Shown piece after piece: positions 17,988-28,258 of a DNA stretch of 64,000 bases. Numbering within the stretch: position 1 is the first letter of the stretch; every line of letters begins with the position of its first letter. The translations under genes were made by a program, and so were the position numbers. The DNA is taken from assembly GCF_014023275.1 (NCBI RefSeq), contig NZ_CP054698.1, positions 992,001 to 1,056,000 of the forward strand, in the 5' to 3' direction. The DNA is from Nostoc edaphicum CCNP1411 (GTDB lineage: Bacteria > Cyanobacteriota > Cyanobacteriia > Cyanobacteriales > Nostocaceae). The notes under the pieces were generated by a model, which made no database searches, was not told where the DNA came from, and saw nothing but the letters and a program-made list of their open reading frames with translations.

Positions 17988-18034
17988 CAAAAAAAATAAC
18001 GCCTACCTGTAATTACGGAGACGCTATTTTTTTA
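17988..18034 (-). terminator. Hairpin terminator
   Basis: A-rich AAAAAAATAACG (about 17988-18002) pairs with CGCTATTTTTTT (about 18023-18034) with one mismatch, and the interior TGTAATTACGG adds a loop. It lies downstream of the GlsB-like gene on the minus strand. Confidence 0.5.
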
Positions 18035-18106
18035 ATTTAATTCACAGTTAAAAATAGTTAAATGAATTTGCGAAATCTTTCTCATTGATTTACCGCAATT
18101 TTACTT

Positions 18107-18379
18107 TTATACAGCACTGCGGTTGGTTAGTAAATTCCACAAGAAAACTGCGACAATTGCACCAAGAACTGCTACCGCAATGCCTGGAATGCTAAGACTA
18201 GGAGCTGCAAGAGCTAAGGTTCCCGTACTGAAGAATACACCTAAACTACCGCCAACAAAAGCACCGATGATTCCTAACACAATTGTTCCTAGAATTCCAC
18301 CGCCTTGATGACCAGGATATATAGCTTTTGCGATCGCACCAGCAATTAGACCTAAAACAATCCAAGCAAGAATATTCAT
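18107..18379 (-). CDS. GlsB/YeaQ/YmgE-family membrane stress protein
   Basis: 90 aa, almost wholly hydrophobic: three membrane segments with the signature WIVLGLIAGAIAKAIYPG followed by GGGILGTIVLGIIGAFVGG. This matches the transglycosylase-associated/GlsB family, small inner-membrane proteins linked to stress. The monocistronic setting has a terminator on its downstream side. Confidence 0.88.
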   Translation of the reverse strand: MNILAWIVLGLIAGAIAKAIYPGHQGGGILGTIVLGIIGAFVGGSLGVFFSTGTLALAAPSLSIPGIAVAVLGAIVAVFLWNLLTNRSAV

Positions 18380-18544
18380 TGTTGTTAATTTTGGTAAACG
18401 TTTTTGACTTACAAATATATATTAACTATCTTCATCCATGACTCAATCTACCATCAGAATTAATTATTAATATCCATAAGGAATAGTTTAATTACTACTA
18501 AGCTTTTGGGACATGACCCAATTGAGATAGATAATCAATTAAAA

Positions 18545-18582
18545 AAAAGCTCCTAGTAGGTCTTTAACTAGGGGCTTATCAA
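18545..18582 (-). terminator. Hairpin, likely terminator
   Basis: AAGCTCCTAGT pairs with ACTAGGGGCTT (one mismatch), preceded on the plus strand by eight A residues, so the T-tail lies on the minus strand. It is upstream of the GlsB-like gene and downstream of the kinase gene, whose minus-strand transcript it probably ends. Confidence 0.55.
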
Positions 18583-18829
18583 ACTATTGCTTGGTAATTG
18601 CAGTATACGCATTTTTAATTAGCTCTCTCCTCTACTAGAAGAATTAAGCTAAGTTTTTAGAGCCTGTCTCTAAAGTAATGTAAAGGAGGCAAAATCAGGC
18701 ACACACGATTAGAAAAGCTAATGCATCAACCTGTATTGTGAATAAAGTAGCCCTTTACAAATAACTCCTCATTCACCTAAAACAAAGCAGGCTTCATCTC
18801 TGTATTTTTTGAAATCGCACTAGTAGCTA

Positions 18830-21800
18830 TTAAGACACTGGAATCTCTATGACAAATTCTGTTCCTTCGCCAAGCATAGAATTGCAACTCAACCGCCCAT
18901 TATGGGTTTCTTCGACAATTTGACGAGCGATCGCTAATCCTAATCCTGTTCCTTTTCCAACCTCTTTAGTTGTAAACAGGTGGTCAAAGATCCGTGCTCT
19001 AATCTCCTCTGGCATCCCTTGACCGTTATCTTTGATGCGAATTGTTACCGTGCCCTCGTCACTAGATACTTCAGTGTGAATCAGTATTTGCTGATGATTG
19101 GCTTGCGCTTGGGTAAAAGAAAGCCCCTCGTAGGAAGTATCTAAGGCATCAATGGCGTTAGCAAGGATGTTCATAAATACTTGATTTAGCTGTCCTAAAA
19201 AACACTTAACTGGTGGTAATTTTCCGTATTCAGTAATAACTTCGATCGCTGGACGTTTTTCGTTAGCTTTGAGGCGATACTTCAAAATCAACAGGGTACT
19301 CTCAATCCCTTCATGGAGATTACAAGCAACTTTTTCGGCTGTATCGGCTCTGGAGAAGGTGCGGAGACTGGTACTAATGTCTTTAATTCGTTCCGAAGCC
19401 ACCTTCATCGAACTTACTAACTTTGGTAAGTCTTCAATCAAAAATTCTAGATCAATTTTTTCGCCATGCTCAATGACTGCGATCGCTGGAGAAGGATGAT
19501 ATTGTTTAAACAATTGGATATGGGCGAGTAAGTCTTGAGTATACTCTTCGGCATTGTGGAGGCTGCCTTCGAGAAATCCAATGGGATTATTAATTTCATG
19601 TGCCACCCCAGCAACTAAATTGCCCAAGGTTGCCATTTTTTCGTTTTGCACCATTTGTAGTTGGGTATGCTCAAGTTCTTGTAGCGATCGCTCTAGTTGA
19701 TAGGCATAATTCTGAGATTCTTGATAAAGACGGGCATTTTCTAGAGAGATGGCGGCTTGGGAACATAGCAATTGGATGACTTCAGTGCGATCGCTCGTAA
19801 ATGCACCAATTGTCAGCGGATTTTCTAGATATAGCAGCCCGATGATTTTACCCTGGTTTAATATCGGCGTACACAACACACTCTTAGGTTGTTGCCGAAT
19901 GAAATATGGATCGGCGATAAAATCAGTTTCTGCTGTTGCATCATCCAGCACAACAGTTTTTAAGCTGTGTTTGACAAAGTTTACTAGTGTAATCGGAATG
20001 CCTTCGCTAATTGATAATGGTACAGATAGTAGGGTGACTCCTTCATTGATGGTGGCTACAGCTTCAACTATTAAGTTGTCCTGTTGGAGTACAAGTAGGG
20101 CAGCTTTTTGTGCCCCGGCATTTTCCATTATCACTTGTAAGAAGATAGTGAGTAATTGCTCTAATTGAATTTGACTGGAGAGAGCTTGTGAGGCTTTAAA
20201 GATGGTGGCCAAATCGAGGGCTTCAGAAATACTGCTACTAGAAAGATTTGTGTGAATGGTTTGATGTGGGAATGATGATGTATCGATGGTTGATCTCAGT
20301 TGCAAGGGATTAAGCTGCTCTTGTAAAATGGGAAGCAGGAGTTGGGGATAGCGTTTTTCTAAGTCCTCAGTTTTGGCTTTAGCACCCCAACGGGCGTAGC
20401 AGTAATAAGCTTCTTGCATGTAAGTTTGGGCGATTTTTTCTTTGCCCCATTCGAGGTATAACTTGGCAGCCAACTCATTGCTCAAGCCTTCTTCTTGGAT
20501 ATATCCGTTTTCTTTAGCAAGAGTTATGGCGCGATCGTACAGTTCCATTGCTTTGTTTTTTTGTTGCAAAATCCGATGCCGTTCTGCTTCAACTAAGTAA
20601 AACTTGTGTTGATGATTCATTGGGGCATGATGCGCCCATTTTTTCAACTTTTTTTGATGGGATGTTACTTTCTTAAGAATCTGTTTTTTCTGGGCAGTTG
20701 TTGCTGTTTGATAGAGAATTAATTGGGTTAGCGCCTCATAAAAATAAACTATTGGTACAACTGCCGCCGATGTTACCCCATCTAAATAGGTCATTGCATG
20801 AATTGCGGCTTCAGATGCTCCGGTATAATTTTCAAACAGGTAGCAAAGTATGAGTTCATTGGCATAGCTAAAACTCAATCCAGTGCGATCGCCTGCTTGC
20901 TGTTGTAAAGGGCGAATAGTTTGTGCATCATAAACATCACCTGATAAGTAATTAGGATTAGTAGACTGTCCCAACAAATTCAAGATGGCTTGACGAAATG
21001 AATTAATATATGTCTGAGGTTTTTCTTGTTTAAAATGGCTGTAGACTTCAGCATAGTCACCCATCTGTTTTTCTAACTCAGCCAATTCCTGCCCCATCAA
21101 GTATCCATGAAAACTACAGCTATAGCTAGACCAAGCTGCATATTCAATATCTCCTGTTTCTAAACCTACTTGATAGGCTTCAGTTAACGGTGCGATTGTG
21201 TCTTTAAGGGGTTGATGCCAGTGATTAATAAATGTTTGAACAATGAAGAAGGTTCTAGCTTTTAATTCTTTACTATGAAATTTTTCGAGGACTTGCAATG
21301 CTAATTGACCAAATTCATAACCTGTCTCAATATTTCCCAGAATGCCACACTCAATTAATCCATACCAGGCATAGCCAAATGCAGATGCAGCAGCATTGCC
21401 GTACTGCATCGATAAATTGACTTCGCTCAAAATTATTTGTGGCAATAAATCTGGACGAGCAATATAAGCCGTTGAATTCGTACTAGCTAGAATTCGGATT
21501 GCTGCCAGTTGTTTGTCCCCCGTCATGTCAGCTAAATCAATTAAACTTAAAGGAGATTTACCTAAAAATCTTAATTTGGTTTTAGCTAAACTTAATAAAT
21601 TTTGCGTTTGATTCGCTTGATGAGATAGTTTTACGCCTAAGAGATTTAGCAGTGCGATCGCAGTCCGAATTGAATCATCAAAACGACTCTGAGCTAAATA
21701 AGATTGGATTTGAATCTCAATCGATTTAACCCGATCTAGTAAAGTTTTAGCATGGTGTTGCACTTGCTTAACAAACTCTTCTACCTGGTCAAATTGACCC

Positions 21801-24241
21801 ATGAGATAGGCTGCTGAAGCAGCTTCTTCATATAATGCTAATGTGAGTGAATACTGTTGTTGCCAGCTATCTGTTCTCAATAGCTGAATACCACAATTAA
21901 TATATTCGATCGTATTAGTATAAGCCGTGGATAGTTTGGCTTTTTGACCAGCTAGCAAATTTAACTGTGCTAATTTATCTCTGTCAGACTGTCTAGTGAT
22001 TAGCTTTACACCAATATTCAACTGATTAACAATCTCAAAAATTCTCTCTTCCTGCTTTTTAATAGGTATTTTGCTTAATAGCAGTTGACCAATTTGCAGA
22101 TGGATGGATTGTTTTTTATCCTCTGGAATTAATGCATAAGCTGCTTGTTGAACGCGATCGTGTAAAAATTTATAGTTTACAGTTAGCGAACTGTGTACTA
22201 AATCCTGTGTTTCTCGCCCGACATAAAATTTGTAAACTTCACTTTGTGGCAGAATTAATCCCTCTTGTAGTGCTTTCCAGAGGGATGTTGCGGTTTCAGT
22301 CTCGGAATTTTCAGAAACAATCGCCAATGTTGCTAAGTCAAATTGATTACCAATACAAGCCGCTAATTTCAAAATATTCTGTGTTGATGCTGGCAATTTT
22401 CGCAACTGTAATACCATAAAATCAACCACGTCGTCTGTCAGAGCTAACGCCTTTAACTGAGCAATATCACATTGCCAACTTCCGGTTTCTAAATCAAATT
22501 TAATTAGCTGGTCTTCATGCAAAGCTTTGAAAAACTGTGTACTAAAAAATGGATTGCCCTTGGTTTTTTGATATACCAGCTGTGTTAAAGATTGTGTGTT
22601 TTGTAGTGAACATTTTAGGGTATCAGCAACCAGTTGATTTAAACTTGCTTCACTCAGAGTAGCTAATGTAACTTTGTTAATAGTAGCATTAGCTTTAGCA
22701 ATCTCATCTAATGTCAACATTAATGGATGAGCAGCAGACACTTCATTATCTCGATAAGCTCCAATTAATAACAAATATCCTTCCTTGGACTCATTCATTA
22801 GTAACTGGATCAACTTCATTGATGCTGAATCTGCCCACTGCATATCATCTAAAAAAATGACTAGGGGATGTTCTTTGGTAGTGAATACTTTAACAAACCT
22901 TTGTAATAACAAATTAAACCGATTCTGTGCTGCACTTGATGACAGTTGCGTTGCAGATGGTTGTTGACCAATAATTTGTTCTAGTTCTGGAATTACCTCA
23001 AGAATGACTTGCCCATTTTCACCCAGTGCTTGTAAAATCTTATTTTTCCAAGTTGACAAATGGGCATCACTTTCACTCAGCAATTGCCTCATTAAGTCTC
23101 GAAACGCCTGGACAAAAGCAAAGAAGGGGATATTACGATTAAATTGGTCAAATTTGCCTTTAATGAAGTAGCCTCTTTGCCGGACAATGGGTTTGTGAAC
23201 CTCATTAACAATTGCAGTTTTACCAATACCAGAAAAACCAGCCACCAGCATTAGTTCAGTTTGGTTGTTGGTAACACGGTCAAAGGCTTTTAGCAGAGTT
23301 TCAACTTCATGCTCACGACCATAGAGTTTTTCTGGGATAATAAAGCGATCGCACACATCACGTTGAGCAATTGGGAAACTTGCAATTTTCCCCGTCTCCT
23401 TGAGTTGAGCCAAACAATTTTCTAAATCATATTTCAGCCCAAATGCACTCTGATATCGGTCTTCGGCATTTTTAGCCATCAGTTTCATCACAATGTCTGA
23501 CAACACTTGCGGAATCTCTTTCCTATTCCCTGTCCCCTCTCCCCTCTCCCCTAAAACTGGTGGAAGCTTGGCAATATGACAATGTACCAATTCCATCGGA
23601 TCTTGCGATTGAAATGGTAATTCCCCTGATAGTAACTCGTAAAAAGTTACACCCAAAGAATAAAAATCAGTCCGGTAGTCAATCCCCCGATTCATCCTTC
23701 CAGTTTGCTCTGGAGACACATAGCCGAGTGTCCCTTCTAGCACATTAGGACTCATCAGGATTTGAGTTTCCCGTGGCAGCAGAGATGCAATACTAAAGTC
23801 AATTAACTTAACTTCTTTAGTTTCTGGATTAATTAAAACATTGGCGGGTTTAATATCTTTGTGAATGATCCGATGACGAATTAGAATATCTAATGCATTA
23901 CACAGAGCGATCGCAATTCGTAAAAACTCCATCAGAGATTCTACCCTTCCCCTCACTCCCCATTCCTTCAAGGAAATTCCCCCAAAGTCTTCCATCACTA
24001 GCGCATAGCCATTGTGATAGGGTTCCAGGCTATAGGTTTGGATGATTCCAGGTAGATTCAAATTTTTAGCAATGGTGAACTGATTGCGAAACTGTACCAA
24101 TTCGCTGAAACTGGGATAAGCAGTTTTCATCAGCTTAATCACCACAGATTTTTGGTCAGTTTCTCGATTAGCGCGATAAACTAAGGTTCTAGAACCATTG
24201 TAGAGTTCTTCGCTAACGTGATATCCGGGAATGCTGACCAT
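18830..24241 (-). CDS. Ser/Thr protein kinase - AAA - GAF - histidine kinase hybrid
   Basis: 1803 aa. Order: Ser/Thr kinase (about 1-270; catalytic HKDIKPANV near 130, DFS in place of DFG, then GYVSPEQTGRMN); AAA-type ATPase with P-loop GFSGIGKTA near 337; long helical, TPR-like region (about 600-1330); GAF domain (about 1340-1500); coiled coil; HisKA with the phospho-acceptor in GVAHEINNPIGF (His about 1548); HATPase_c with NAIDALD, DNGQGMPEE and GTGLGLAIARQIV to the end. This composite is common in Nostoc (HstK-like) and couples Ser/Thr and His signalling. No receiver or output gene is adjacent. All domains keep key residues, so it is probably active. Confidence 0.95.
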   Translation of the reverse strand: MVSIPGYHVSEELYNGSRTLVYRANRETDQKSVVIKLMKTAYPSFSELVQFRNQFTIAKNLNLPGIIQTYSLEPYHNGYALVMEDFGGISLKEWGVRGRVESLMEFLRIAIALCNALDILIRHRIIHKDIKPANVLINPETKEVKLIDFSIASLLPRETQILMSPNVLEGTLGYVSPEQTGRMNRGIDYRTDFYSLGVTFYELLSGELPFQSQDPMELVHCHIAKLPPVLGERGEGTGNRKEIPQVLSDIVMKLMAKNAEDRYQSAFGLKYDLENCLAQLKETGKIASFPIAQRDVCDRFIIPEKLYGREHEVETLLKAFDRVTNNQTELMLVAGFSGIGKTAIVNEVHKPIVRQRGYFIKGKFDQFNRNIPFFAFVQAFRDLMRQLLSESDAHLSTWKNKILQALGENGQVILEVIPELEQIIGQQPSATQLSSSAAQNRFNLLLQRFVKVFTTKEHPLVIFLDDMQWADSASMKLIQLLMNESKEGYLLLIGAYRDNEVSAAHPLMLTLDEIAKANATINKVTLATLSEASLNQLVADTLKCSLQNTQSLTQLVYQKTKGNPFFSTQFFKALHEDQLIKFDLETGSWQCDIAQLKALALTDDVVDFMVLQLRKLPASTQNILKLAACIGNQFDLATLAIVSENSETETATSLWKALQEGLILPQSEVYKFYVGRETQDLVHSSLTVNYKFLHDRVQQAAYALIPEDKKQSIHLQIGQLLLSKIPIKKQEERIFEIVNQLNIGVKLITRQSDRDKLAQLNLLAGQKAKLSTAYTNTIEYINCGIQLLRTDSWQQQYSLTLALYEEAASAAYLMGQFDQVEEFVKQVQHHAKTLLDRVKSIEIQIQSYLAQSRFDDSIRTAIALLNLLGVKLSHQANQTQNLLSLAKTKLRFLGKSPLSLIDLADMTGDKQLAAIRILASTNSTAYIARPDLLPQIILSEVNLSMQYGNAAASAFGYAWYGLIECGILGNIETGYEFGQLALQVLEKFHSKELKARTFFIVQTFINHWHQPLKDTIAPLTEAYQVGLETGDIEYAAWSSYSCSFHGYLMGQELAELEKQMGDYAEVYSHFKQEKPQTYINSFRQAILNLLGQSTNPNYLSGDVYDAQTIRPLQQQAGDRTGLSFSYANELILCYLFENYTGASEAAIHAMTYLDGVTSAAVVPIVYFYEALTQLILYQTATTAQKKQILKKVTSHQKKLKKWAHHAPMNHQHKFYLVEAERHRILQQKNKAMELYDRAITLAKENGYIQEEGLSNELAAKLYLEWGKEKIAQTYMQEAYYCYARWGAKAKTEDLEKRYPQLLLPILQEQLNPLQLRSTIDTSSFPHQTIHTNLSSSSISEALDLATIFKASQALSSQIQLEQLLTIFLQVIMENAGAQKAALLVLQQDNLIVEAVATINEGVTLLSVPLSISEGIPITLVNFVKHSLKTVVLDDATAETDFIADPYFIRQQPKSVLCTPILNQGKIIGLLYLENPLTIGAFTSDRTEVIQLLCSQAAISLENARLYQESQNYAYQLERSLQELEHTQLQMVQNEKMATLGNLVAGVAHEINNPIGFLEGSLHNAEEYTQDLLAHIQLFKQYHPSPAIAVIEHGEKIDLEFLIEDLPKLVSSMKVASERIKDISTSLRTFSRADTAEKVACNLHEGIESTLLILKYRLKANEKRPAIEVITEYGKLPPVKCFLGQLNQVFMNILANAIDALDTSYEGLSFTQAQANHQQILIHTEVSSDEGTVTIRIKDNGQGMPEEIRARIFDHLFTTKEVGKGTGLGLAIARQIVEETHNGRLSCNSMLGEGTEFVIEIPVS

Positions 24242-24305
24242 AGGGCTTAATCTTTGAGACCTCAGTATTTAGGTTTCCCAAAAACATGGCAATACTTACA
24301 GATGA

Positions 24306-24357
24306 CGTCTTCTCCGCAAGACATTTCGCCAACGCGCAGCCTCTTGCAGAGAAGACG
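24306..24357. repeat. Inverted repeat between divergent genes
   Basis: CGTCTTCTCCGCAAG (24306-24320) pairs with CTTGCAGAGAAGACG (24343-24357) with one mismatch. It lies between the divergent kinase and valS genes. The GCAGAGAAGACG type of sequence recurs elsewhere in the window (near 14630), so it is a dispersed repeat rather than a specific operator. Confidence 0.5.
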
Positions 24358-24444
24358 AGACCCTTGATATCTACGTTTCCATCAAACCCTCTCCAACCCT
24401 GTGGCAAAATTTATTAGAGTCCTTCCATAGTTAGTTTGCCCCGC

Positions 24445-27429
24445 ATGACCGTAACCATTCCCAATCTTCCCAGTCTCTACGACCCTTTTTCCACTGAAGC
24501 CAAGTGGCAAAAATTCTGGGAAGACAACCAAGTTTACAAAGCTGACCCCAACAAAGGCGGCGAACCTTACTGTATCGTCATTCCACCGCCGAATGTCACC
24601 GGCAGTTTGCACATGGGACACGCATTTGAAAGTGCGTTGATTGATACTCTTGTGCGCTACCACCGGATGCGGGGGCGCAATACCCTGTGGCTACCCGGAA
24701 CTGACCACGCCAGCATTGCTGTGCATAGTATGCTGGAAAAGCAACTCAAGACAGAGGGTAAAACTCGCTACGAATTGGGGCGTGAGAAGTTCCTAGAACG
24801 CGCTTGGCAATGGAAAGCGGAGTCTGAGGGAACGATTCTGAATCAGCTACGACGCTTGGGTGTCTCGGTGGACTGGTCACGGGAAAGGTTTACCTTGGAT
24901 GAGGGTTTATCTAAAGCTGTTGTCGAGGCATTTACTCGTCTTTACGAGGAAGGCTTAATTTATCGTGGTGAATATTTAGTTAACTGGTGTCCAGCTTCTC
25001 AGTCGGCTGTGTCTGATGTAGAAGTAGAAAATCAAGAGGTGAATGGCAATCTCTGGCACTTCCGCTATCCTCTCACCGATGGTTCCGGTTTTGTCGAGGT
25101 GGCGACAACTAGACCAGAAACGATGCTGGGCGATACGGCTGTAGCAGTTAATCCCAATGACGATCGCTACAAACATCTCATCGGCAAAACTCTAACTCTG
25201 CCCATTCTACAACGAGAGATTCCCATTATTGGCGATGAATTTGTTGATCCCACTTTCGGCACGGGTTGCGTAAAGGTGACTCCCGCCCATGACCCGAACG
25301 ATTTTGATATGGGTAAGCGTCACAATCTGCCGTTAATCAACATTATGAACAAAGACGGCACTCTCAACGCCAATGCTGGGGAGTTTCAAGGACAAGACCG
25401 CTTTGTTGCTAGAAAAAATGTGGTTTCTCGCCTAGAAGCAGATGGCTTTTTGGTGAAGATTGAAGATTATAAGCATACCGTTCCCTACAGCGATCGCGGT
25501 AAAGTACCCATTGAACCCCTCCTCTCAACTCAATGGTTCGTCAAAATTCGCCCCTTAGCTGACAACACTCTCGAATTCCTTGACCAGCAAACTTCTCCAG
25601 AGTTTGTCCCCCAACGCTGGACTAAGGTCTATCGTGATTGGCTAGTAAAACTCAAAGATTGGTGTATCTCTCGCCAATTATGGTGGGGACACCAAATTCC
25701 GGCTTGGTACGCTATCAGTGAAACGGATGGACAAATTACCGATAACACGCCCTTTGTCGTAGCGAAATCGGAAGCTGAAGCTTGGGAAAAAGCTAAATTG
25801 CAATTTGGTGAAAATGTCAATTTAGAACAAGACCCAGATGTTCTAGATACTTGGTTTTCTTCTGGACTTTGGCCGTTTTCAACTTTGGGCTGGCCGGAAC
25901 AAACTCAAGATTTAGCAACTTACTACCCGACTACTACTTTGGTGACAGGCTTTGACATCATCTTTTTCTGGGTAGCCAGAATGACCATGATGGCTGGGCA
26001 TTTTACGCAGCAAATGCCTTTCCAAACGGTTTACATCCACGGCTTGGTGCTGGATGAAAAAGGTCAGAAGATGTCAAAGACCAAAGGTAATGGCATTGAT
26101 CCGTTGTTATTAATTGACAAATATGGTACTGATGCGCTGCGGTATACCTTAATTAGGGAAGTGGCTGGCGCGGGTCAAGATATCCGCTTAGAATACGATC
26201 GCAAAAAGGATGAATCGGCATCAGTTGAGGCATCCCGCAACTTTGCAAACAAGTTGTGGAATGCTGCCCGATTTGTGATGATGAATTTGGATGGACAAAC
26301 GCCGCAACAATTGGGGAACCCAGTAGCCACAGAATTGAGCGATCGCTGGATTATCTCGCGGTATCATCAAGTTATCAAACAAACCACCAATTACATTGAT
26401 AATTACGGTTTAGGGGAAGCAGCAAAAGGACTCTACGAATTCATCTGGGGTGATTTCTGCGATCAGTATATTGAACTGGTGAAATCCAGATTGCAAGCAG
26501 ATGCCGACCCAGCATCGCGCCGGGTAGCACAGCAAACCCTCGGCTACATACTAGAAGGGATTATGAAACTGCTTCATCCCTTCATGCCGCATATTACCGA
26601 GGAAATTTGGCAAACTCTTACCCAACAACCAGCAGATTCACCGCAAACTTTACCATTACAAATCTATCCCCAGATAGATGCAAACTTGATTGATTCAGCT
26701 TTGGAAGAACAGTTTGAATTGCTGATTGCTACTATCCGTACAATTCGGAATTTGCGGGCTGAAGCGGATATTAAACCAGGAGTCAAAGTAACAGCGAATT
26801 TGCAAACTGAAAGCAAAAAAGAGCGGGAAATCCTTACTGCAGGACAGTCTTATATTAAAGATTTGGCTAAGGTTGAAACTTTAAGCATTACTGACAAACA
26901 AGAAAACCAAACTGTTGCTCCCAAAAAACCTCAAAGGGGTTTGAAGACAATTGGCTTAATTATTGTGGCTATTATCTTTGGTAGATTGGGTTTAGCTGTT
27001 GGGTATGCCATTGATGACATTCCCATTGTCGGAACTTTCTTTGAACTAGTTGGTTTTGGTTACACAGCTTGGTTTATTAGCCAAAATTTACTAACTGCTC
27101 AAGCGAGACTTAGGTTATGGGGACGCTTTTTCCCGCAGAGAGAATTAGAACAACCACAAGAACCAGAAAATGCGATCGCAGGTGTAATTGGTACAATACA
27201 AGTGCTAATTCCTCTCAGCGGTGTGGTAGATATTGAAGTTGTGCGTGCCAAGTTAGAAAAAAGCTTGAGTAAAGCTGAAGCAGAAGTTCAGTCGCTGAAT
27301 ATCAGATTAAACAATCCTAGTTTTGTAGATAGAGCTAGAGCCGACGTGGTACAGGGGGCGCGGGATGCTTTGGCAGAAGCACAAAAGCAAGCAGAAATTT
27401 TGCGCGAGCGTTTGAAGGGATTGTCGTAG
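24445..27429 (+). CDS. valS: Valyl-tRNA synthetase with CAAD membrane domain
   Basis: 994 aa from ATG 24445 ([14 protein letters not shown]). Class I motifs: HMGH in [12 protein letters not shown] (about residue 55) and KMSKT (about 541), with the editing domain between. After the anticodon-binding helices comes the inserted segment [20 protein letters not shown] to QARLRLW (about 830-895), with two transmembrane helices. This is the cyanobacterial aminoacyl-tRNA synthetase appended domain (CAAD), known to anchor such enzymes in thylakoid membranes. The usual C-terminal ValRS coiled coil follows (about 925-994). It charges tRNA-Val. Confidence 0.97.
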   Translation: MTVTIPNLPSLYDPFSTEAKWQKFWEDNQVYKADPNKGGEPYCIVIPPPNVTGSLHMGHAFESALIDTLVRYHRMRGRNTLWLPGTDHASIAVHSMLEKQLKTEGKTRYELGREKFLERAWQWKAESEGTILNQLRRLGVSVDWSRERFTLDEGLSKAVVEAFTRLYEEGLIYRGEYLVNWCPASQSAVSDVEVENQEVNGNLWHFRYPLTDGSGFVEVATTRPETMLGDTAVAVNPNDDRYKHLIGKTLTLPILQREIPIIGDEFVDPTFGTGCVKVTPAHDPNDFDMGKRHNLPLINIMNKDGTLNANAGEFQGQDRFVARKNVVSRLEADGFLVKIEDYKHTVPYSDRGKVPIEPLLSTQWFVKIRPLADNTLEFLDQQTSPEFVPQRWTKVYRDWLVKLKDWCISRQLWWGHQIPAWYAISETDGQITDNTPFVVAKSEAEAWEKAKLQFGENVNLEQDPDVLDTWFSSGLWPFSTLGWPEQTQDLATYYPTTTLVTGFDIIFFWVARMTMMAGHFTQQMPFQTVYIHGLVLDEKGQKMSKTKGNGIDPLLLIDKYGTDALRYTLIREVAGAGQDIRLEYDRKKDESASVEASRNFANKLWNAARFVMMNLDGQTPQQLGNPVATELSDRWIISRYHQVIKQTTNYIDNYGLGEAAKGLYEFIWGDFCDQYIELVKSRLQADADPASRRVAQQTLGYILEGIMKLLHPFMPHITEEIWQTLTQQPADSPQTLPLQIYPQIDANLIDSALEEQFELLIATIRTIRNLRAEADIKPGVKVTANLQTESKKEREILTAGQSYIKDLAKVETLSITDKQENQTVAPKKPQRGLKTIGLIIVAIIFGRLGLAVGYAIDDIPIVGTFFELVGFGYTAWFISQNLLTAQARLRLWGRFFPQRELEQPQEPENAIAGVIGTIQVLIPLSGVVDIEVVRAKLEKSLSKAEAEVQSLNIRLNNPSFVDRARADVVQGARDALAEAQKQAEILRERLKGLS

Positions 27430-27601
27430 CGATCGCCAACGTGGCTTAGGATAACTGTAATGGGTAATGGAATGTACAATAATTCCCAATTACCCATTAC
27501 GAATGAACAAAATCAAAATATCAATATCTGGCACTTATTTTTTATTAATTTTTTATTAATTTTGAATTTTTAATTTTGAATTGTGGAGCGAAGCGACCCT
27601 C

Positions 27602-28036
27602 ATGCTATATCTAGCCCAGGTGCGTAAAAACGATTTTTTAGACCAGCACCAGTTACGCTTATTGGCGCGTCAAGAAGCTGATAACTTGTGGGCGATAATT
27701 CCTGAAGAGGCTTTCATTCTGTTGGGAAAGGGAAAGATCATGAGTGAGAACTTGCTTGTTTTAGTGGAACTTTCCCCTACAGGCGATATTGAAAGAATAG
27801 AAGACGCCACCAACTGGGTACTCCATCTGGTACAAAGCTACCTTACCATCGGCATTACCCCAGAATTTTTGCAGCATGAAGCCGAGCGAGCAGAACATTG
27901 GCGACAATCCTTGACATTGCAAAACCAAGACTTAGCAAGGCGTTCATTGGAATTGGAAGCCAGACGTGAACAAATTCAAGCCTTAGAAGAAAGCCTCAAA
28001 CGCGAGAAAAATGGTTATTCCCAAGAGGAAAGTTAA
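27602..28036 (+). CDS. Hypothetical protein with C-terminal coiled coil, 144 aa
   Basis: Start at ATG 27602 (MLYLAQVRKNDFLDQHQ); a TTG 21 bases earlier is less likely. Residues 1-90 look like a compact alpha/beta domain. From about residue 95 a heptad-rich helix (RRSLELEARREQIQALEESL) forms a coiled coil. It is probably a conserved cyanobacterial protein of unknown role. It follows valS but is separated by 170 bp of AT-rich repeat-like DNA. Confidence 0.6.
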   Translation: MLYLAQVRKNDFLDQHQLRLLARQEADNLWAIIPEEAFILLGKGKIMSENLLVLVELSPTGDIERIEDATNWVLHLVQSYLTIGITPEFLQHEAERAEHWRQSLTLQNQDLARRSLELEARREQIQALEESLKREKNGYSQEES

Positions 28037-28065
28037 AAGTTTGTAGTTGTGTTACCTATAAAGCA

Positions 28066-28223
28066 ATACAGTTCAGAATGAGCAACAAAACACTTGTAGA
28101 GACGGCGATTTATCGCGTCTATAAAACCCAAAATTGTTGCTAGTAGCCTTTAACCCAAGCGTATTGGCCTATAAAGCCACAGTAACCACAAGCATGTAGA
28201 GACACGAAATTTCGCGCCTCTAC
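28066..28223. repeat. Dispersed hairpin repeats (two)
   Basis: Positions 28087-28119 are the exact reverse complement of 17894-17926 with extended similarity on one side (ACAGTTCAGA). A second, shorter hairpin at 28196-28223 (GTAGAG / CTCTAC ends, core CGAAATTTCG) has the same design. Both lie between convergent genes, where they could act as terminators. Confidence 0.65.
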
Positions 28224-28258
28224 GTAGTTCAATACTAGTTTAATTGTCTTAGCTTTCG

